Shown piece after piece: positions 60,162 through 64,000 of a stretch of DNA of 64,000 nucleotides. The notes beneath the pieces were generated by a model. The model did no database searches, was not told the DNA's origin, and saw only the letters and a list, made by a program, of their open reading frames with translations. How positions within the stretch are numbered: the first letter of the stretch is position 1; each line of letters begins with the position of its first letter. Both the position numbers and the translations under genes were made by a program. Origin of the DNA: Paenibacillus typhae (GTDB lineage: Bacteria > Bacillota > Bacilli > Paenibacillales > Paenibacillaceae); assembly GCF_900099765.1 (NCBI RefSeq), contig NZ_FNDX01000004.1, positions 124,001 through 188,000 on the forward strand, given 5' to 3'.

Positions 60162-62555
60162 ATGCTGCAGCTTAAAAACATCTCCAAAAGCTATACCACC
60201 GGCAGTTTCACACAAACGGCACTTAATGATGTAAGTCTCGATTTCAGGAAAAACGAGTTCGTAGCCATTCTCGGCCCCAGCGGTTCGGGTAAAACCACCT
60301 GCCTGAACATCATCGGCGGACTTGACCAATACGATAGCGGCGATCTGGTTATTAACGGAGCCTCGACCAAGGCTTTTAAGGACAGCGACTGGGATGCTTA
60401 CCGCAACAACAGTGTCGGGTTTATTTTTCAGAGCTATAATCTGATCTCCCACCTGAGCATCACGGATAACGTGGAAATGGGCATGACCCTGAGCGGCGTG
60501 AGTGCCGACATCAAGCACCGCAAGGCAGTAGAAGCACTGGAGAAGGTCGGGCTGAAGGATCATATCCACAAAAAGCCGGGCCAGCTGTCCGGCGGACAGA
60601 TGCAGCGTGTCGCCATCGCCAGAGCGCTGGCCAATGATCCCGACATCATCCTCGCCGACGAGCCGACCGGTGCGCTTGATACCGTAACCAGCGAGCAGAT
60701 TATGGAGCTGATCAAGGAAATCGCCAAAGATAAGCTCGTCGTCATGGTTACACACAACCCGGAGCTGGCCGAAGCCTACGCCGACCGGATTGTGCAGTTC
60801 AGGGATGGTAAAGTCATTTCCGACACCAACCCTCCGGCCGACCTTAAGACCAACGCGAATTATCAGCTGAAAAAGACAGCAATGAGCTATTTTACCGCCC
60901 TCAAATTGTCCGGCAAAAATATCTCGACCAAAAAGTGGAGAACGGCGCTTACCGCCTTCGCCTCCAGCATCGGTATCATCGGCATCGCACTGATCCTGTC
61001 CCTGTCGAACGGGTTCGACAAGCAGATCAGCAGCTATGAATCGGGAGCCTTATCCAACTTTCCGGTGACGATCAGCGAAACGGCCGCGCAGATTGATATG
61101 TCCAATCCCCCGGGAGCGCAGATGGAGGAAGCCGACAAGAAGTGGACCGAATTCACGGATGCTGCAGAAGTGTATCCGTATGATCCAACCGCCAACACAG
61201 TTCTGCATACGAATGAGCTGAGCCAGGAATATCTGGACTATCTGGACAAAATCGACCATGCCCTGCTGGATGGCGTATCCTACAGCCGCAAGGTGAACAT
61301 GAATATCCTGCGTTCAGACGGCGAAACCGCAGTTCCCGTTGATACTGCCAGCCTGAATTTCACCACCTACCCGGATAAGCCGGCCGGTACGGAAGGCAGC
61401 TATCTGGCGGATTATTACGATCTGCTTGCCGGAAGCCTGCCTGAGCAGCCGACCGATCTGGTAATGGTTGTCGATGAATACAACCGGATGAACCAGAGTA
61501 TTCTCGAGGCACTTGGCTTTGATTATAATGCTGCCAATGTCAGCTTTGACGATGTTGTCGGCCGTGAGTTCAAGCTGATCTATAACGATGACTACTATAC
61601 CGAAGCAGACGGCATGTTCAAGCTGAACGGTAACGCCGCCAACCTGAGTGAAATGTACAACAGCGCTAACGCCGTTACCCTGAAAATTTCGGGGATCATC
61701 CGCAAGCAGCAGGACTCCCCGATGTCCACCATGTCGGCGGGTATCGCTTACTCCGACAGCCTGGCTGAACAGTTCATTAAGAATGCACAGGGCTCAGCCA
61801 TTGTGCAGGCCCAGGAGCAGCAGGATCAGGTTAATGTGCTGACCGGCAAAGTGTTCTCCCAGATCGGCGGAGTTGACATGAGCGGCATGCAGATGGGGAT
61901 GGGAATGGGCATGGGCGGATCAAGCGCAAGTACAGATCCGGGCAATGCAAACTCCCAGGAAGCTGCACTCGCCGCGCTTGGCGCTGTAGCGACGCCGTCC
62001 TCGATCTCCCTGTACCCTAAGGATTTTGGAGCCAAGGAGAACCTTGTAGCCTATCTCGATAAATGGAATGACAATCACAGCAAGGAAGAAATGATCGTGT
62101 ACACCGACCTGGCAGCGATGGTAACCAGCCTGTCCAGCGGCATTATGGACGGAATCACGATGGTCCTGATCGCTTTTGCCTCCATCTCGCTGGTTGTATC
62201 CCTGATCATGATTGGTATTATCACCTATATCTCCGTCCTGGAACGGACGAAAGAAATCGGTGTACTGCGTGCCCTCGGTGCCCGCAAGAAGGATATCACC
62301 CGCGTATTCAATGCAGAAACCTGCATTATCGGCTCTCTCTCCGGCCTGCTCGGAATCGGTATCGCCTATCTGCTGACCATTCCGGTCAACATCATTCTGA
62401 AGTCGATTACCGATCTGTCGAATGTCGCACAGCTGAATCCGCTGCATGCTTTCGGACTCGTTGTGCTCAGTGTCGGCCTGACCATGCTGGGCGGCTTCAT
62501 TCCTGCCAAATTCGCGGCGAAGAAAGACCCTGTCGTGGCTCTGCGCAGCGAATAA
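60162..62555 (+). CDS. ABC transporter, fused ATPase-permease (MacB-like)
   Basis: A 797-residue fusion. Residues 1-225 are the ATPase: [19 protein letters not shown], signature [15 protein letters not shown], Walker [25 protein letters not shown]1 at about 265-285, a large extracytoplasmic domain to about 655, then three FtsX helices with [26 protein letters not shown]. The outer domain contains a Met/Gly-rich patch ([14 protein letters not shown], about 567-580) and ends in a SALAALGA-like linker. It probably exports or relocates peptides or antibiotics and is likely induced by the divergent two-component system. Terminator follows. Confidence 0.92.
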   Translation: MLQLKNISKSYTTGSFTQTALNDVSLDFRKNEFVAILGPSGSGKTTCLNIIGGLDQYDSGDLVINGASTKAFKDSDWDAYRNNSVGFIFQSYNLISHLSITDNVEMGMTLSGVSADIKHRKAVEALEKVGLKDHIHKKPGQLSGGQMQRVAIARALANDPDIILADEPTGALDTVTSEQIMELIKEIAKDKLVVMVTHNPELAEAYADRIVQFRDGKVISDTNPPADLKTNANYQLKKTAMSYFTALKLSGKNISTKKWRTALTAFASSIGIIGIALILSLSNGFDKQISSYESGALSNFPVTISETAAQIDMSNPPGAQMEEADKKWTEFTDAAEVYPYDPTANTVLHTNELSQEYLDYLDKIDHALLDGVSYSRKVNMNILRSDGETAVPVDTASLNFTTYPDKPAGTEGSYLADYYDLLAGSLPEQPTDLVMVVDEYNRMNQSILEALGFDYNAANVSFDDVVGREFKLIYNDDYYTEADGMFKLNGNAANLSEMYNSANAVTLKISGIIRKQQDSPMSTMSAGIAYSDSLAEQFIKNAQGSAIVQAQEQQDQVNVLTGKVFSQIGGVDMSGMQMGMGMGMGGSSASTDPGNANSQEAALAALGAVATPSSISLYPKDFGAKENLVAYLDKWNDNHSKEEMIVYTDLAAMVTSLSSGIMDGITMVLIAFASISLVVSLIMIGIITYISVLERTKEIGVLRALGARKKDITRVFNAETCIIGSLSGLLGIGIAYLLTIPVNIILKSITDLSNVAQLNPLHAFGLVVLSVGLTMLGGFIPAKFAAKKDPVVALRSE

Positions 62556-62572
62556 TCCTTTTGCATGGCTTA

Positions 62573-62608
62573 ACAAGGAGCTGGTCTTGGACCGGCTCCT
62601 TGTTTTCT
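62573..62608 (+). terminator. Terminator of the ABC fusion gene
   Basis: AACAAGGAGC and GCTCCTTGTT, 10 pairs, plus inner GGTC/GACC, followed by TTTTC. Confidence 0.85.
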
Positions 62609-62645
62609 TTATAATAAAGAAAAACGGAGCACTGGAGCTTACACA

Positions 62646-63599
62646 ATGAGAAAGTTTACGATGGAAACCGCCAGAAAAATAATGGCCAATGAGATCAGTG
62701 TCGAAGCACTGCTGAAGCAGTATCCCGAGTATAAGGATGAGGTGCTGCACGAGCTGGGTGAAATCAGGAAGGGAGCCGCGGCGAATGTCGTACAGGCCAT
62801 CATCGACCGGTACACGGCCAGCGCACGAACAGCCAATACCAAAATCAGCAAAAGCGGGATGAATGAAGCCACCGTGAATGCTTTTCTGCCGAATATTATT
62901 AAGGCGCGGTTTGCAGTCTATCTGCTTGAGCAGCTGAATGTTGCTGTATCTGCCAATACACCTGCCGGCAATGTCCGTTTTAACCACTGGGACGGGACCA
63001 TCCTCCAAAGGCTGCTGTTCCGCAAAGGGTTTGAGCGCAAGCCCGTATCGCTGCCCCTGTTCCGCTTTTTCTGGAGATTCATTATGGATAAAAGAATTCT
63101 GATGCCGCTCGTGAACAAAAAGGGGATTTACTGCTTCTACTCCAAAGAACTGATCAAGGAGCTGACAATGCTGATCGGGGAACGGAAATGCCTGGAGATC
63201 GCTGCCGGGGACGGGACGCTGACACGTTTTCTGAATGAGGCGGGTACGTTCTGCACCGCTACCGATGATTATAGCTGGAAGCATTATATCGACTATCCAG
63301 CTTTCGTGGAGAAGGCAGATGCCAAAACCGCGCTGGCTAAATACAACCCTGAAGTTGTGCTGTGCTCCTGGCCCGTGCCGAAGAACCCGTATGAGAAGCA
63401 TGTGTTCAAGGCGGATTCCGTGCAGCTCTATATCGTGATTGGCACCAGAAACCCGCAGACGACCGGTGATTTCGAGGCTTACCATAACGCAGAGAAGTTT
63501 ACAATGGAGTTAGACGAGCGCCTCTCAGCGCTGATTGTACCGCCGTCTGAGGACAATGCGGTTTATGTTTTCCGGAAAAAGGCGGCCGGAGAGCTGTAA
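62646..63599 (+). CDS. Methyltransferase-like protein of unknown function
   Basis: A 317-residue cytosolic protein. Residues 178-195 (CLEIAAGDGTLTRFLNEA) match motif I of class I methyltransferases, and CTATDDYSWKH may be the acidic motif II. The rest of the fold is short: EVVLCSWPVPKNPYEKHVFK and QLYIVIGTRNPQTTGDF. The N-terminal 100 residues are helical (TARKIMANEISVEALLKQYP, charged). It may be a degenerate or specialised methyltransferase. ATG 62646 is set by GGAGC 8-12 bases upstream; separated from the ABC gene by a terminator. Confidence 0.7.
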   Translation: MRKFTMETARKIMANEISVEALLKQYPEYKDEVLHELGEIRKGAAANVVQAIIDRYTASARTANTKISKSGMNEATVNAFLPNIIKARFAVYLLEQLNVAVSANTPAGNVRFNHWDGTILQRLLFRKGFERKPVSLPLFRFFWRFIMDKRILMPLVNKKGIYCFYSKELIKELTMLIGERKCLEIAAGDGTLTRFLNEAGTFCTATDDYSWKHYIDYPAFVEKADAKTALAKYNPEVVLCSWPVPKNPYEKHVFKADSVQLYIVIGTRNPQTTGDFEAYHNAEKFTMELDERLSALIVPPSEDNAVYVFRKKAAGEL

Positions 63600-63634
63600 G
63601 GAAGTGAAGCTCTGCCTAATTCCGCGCCAACAGG

Positions 63635-63668
63635 AAAAAACGGTATACCGGACAATGCCGGCATACCG
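63635..63668 (-). terminator. Terminator downstream of the right-end histidine kinase
   Basis: On the minus strand CGGTATGCCGG and CCGGTATACCG pair (one mismatch), followed by TTTTTT. It lies 200 bases past the kinase stop. Confidence 0.7.
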
Positions 63669-63867
63669 CCCGCCCCGCTTATTCTGTTATCCGACGACAT
63701 TGCCTGCGCTTTGACGCTGCTTTCTCTTTCGGCTGACAGAGGCGGGATTTGTGAGGCTCCCCTGCATGACCGGTGTTATAGTGTGTTTGTCAGCAGCTAC
63801 TGATGCAGGATAGCGCTTCACAATTCCAATTTACCCGTTGCCGGATATTTAAAACGGCATTTTTGCA

Positions 63868-64000
63868 TCAGGATATTTTAATGGAGAAATTCAAGGCTTC
63901 CGCCCGTTCAAAGGGGATAGCACAGGCAAAGGTACAGCCCTTGTCACTTGTTTCCTTCAGCCATATTTCACCGCCCATGAGCTTGGCCAGCTGCCTGCAG
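63868..64000 (-). CDS. Histidine kinase, C-terminal end (partial)
   Basis: On the minus strand an open frame enters from the right edge and stops at 63868-63870. The 43 visible residues include CRQLAKLMGGEIWLKETSDK and GCTFACAIPF, the end of a HATPase_c domain (G2 box side, as in hybrid or bacteriophytochrome-type kinases). The start lies outside the window. Kinase family assignment is good; sensor and partner are unseen. Confidence 0.7.
   Translation of the reverse strand, partial: CRQLAKLMGGEIWLKETSDKGCTFACAIPFERAEALNFSIKIS

Noticed and set aside
61920-63485. 521-residue minus-strand frame spanning the end of the ABC fusion and the methyltransferase-like gene
   Set aside because: Crosses a good plus-strand terminator and two plus-strand genes; composition is that of an antisense frame.
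1-64000. tRNA, rRNA, insertion sequences, prophage or integrase genes
   Set aside because: None recognised on either strand; no transposase-like frames or flanking terminal inverted repeats were found.

Overview
The window looks like chromosomal DNA of a Gram-positive, endospore-type Firmicute, most probably Paenibacillus or a close relative. Evidence: strong AGGAGG-type ribosome binding sites, sigma-A and ECF promoters of Bacillus type, YesM/YesN two-component pairs beside CUT1 sugar transporters that lack their own ATPase, an S-layer-homology protein, a SigY-like sigma operon, and moderately high G+C coding DNA with A+T-rich intergenic DNA. The genus is an inference; no rRNA, tRNA or phage genes are present and no insertion sequence was recognised.

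Layout. 1-1.1 kb: tail of a pectin-type acetylesterase and a sugar-phosphate isomerase. 1.3-8.3 kb: glutamine-dependent NAD synthetase, a MarR/MFS drug-efflux pair, a cupin, a methyltransferase with an Rrf2 regulator, an acetyltransferase. 8.5-21.7 kb: an alpha-glucan or alpha-xyloside utilisation locus (GH31, two permeases, intracellular GH13, LacI regulator, solute-binding lipoprotein, divergent YesM/YesN pair). 21.7-28 kb: single genes (two DUF4386 membrane proteins each beside a regulator, SseB-like protein, methyltransferase, acetyltransferase). 28.2-33.3 kb: TetR-MFS-ABC efflux operon. 33.7-36.3 kb: NAD salvage operon (PnuC, NadR-like, NrtR-like Nudix regulator). 37-45.3 kb: a phosphotransferase, then an IclR-controlled operon joining a CUT1-type ABC importer to amidohydrolase, nucleoside hydrolase and deoxyribosyltransferase genes. 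45.7-48.7 kb: a MifM-like arrest-peptide leader and YidC, then a SigY-like ECF operon. 49-51.2 kb: ahpCF. 51.3-57.8 kb: AKR/MarR divergent pair, ABC exporter, SLH protein, quinone reductase-like flavoprotein, acetyltransferase. 58.2-64 kb: two-component system divergent from a MacB-like ABC fusion, a methyltransferase-like protein, and the tail of a histidine kinase.

The most unusual signals. (1) Four intergenic elements (14.9, 23.2, 33.5 and 58.0 kb), each made of four 23-base imperfect palindromes whose starts are spaced exactly 51-62-51 bases; the outer arms (TTARNTG...CANYTAA) are shared, while the inner bases fall into two classes. (2) A short membrane-protein leader upstream of yidC with a C-terminal motif closely resembling the B. 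subtilis MifM arrest sequence, whose last codons can pair with the yidC ribosome binding site. (3) A LacI-type regulator whose effector domain is largely replaced by a duplicated acidic low-complexity segment, beside an 18-19 base minisatellite. (4) A carbohydrate-type ABC importer wired to nucleoside salvage. (5) Several well-formed operators that assign regulators to targets (three GTTGAC palindromes, a perfect 7-1-7 Fur-type box over the ahpC -10, a TetR palindrome, and a palindrome in front of pnuC).
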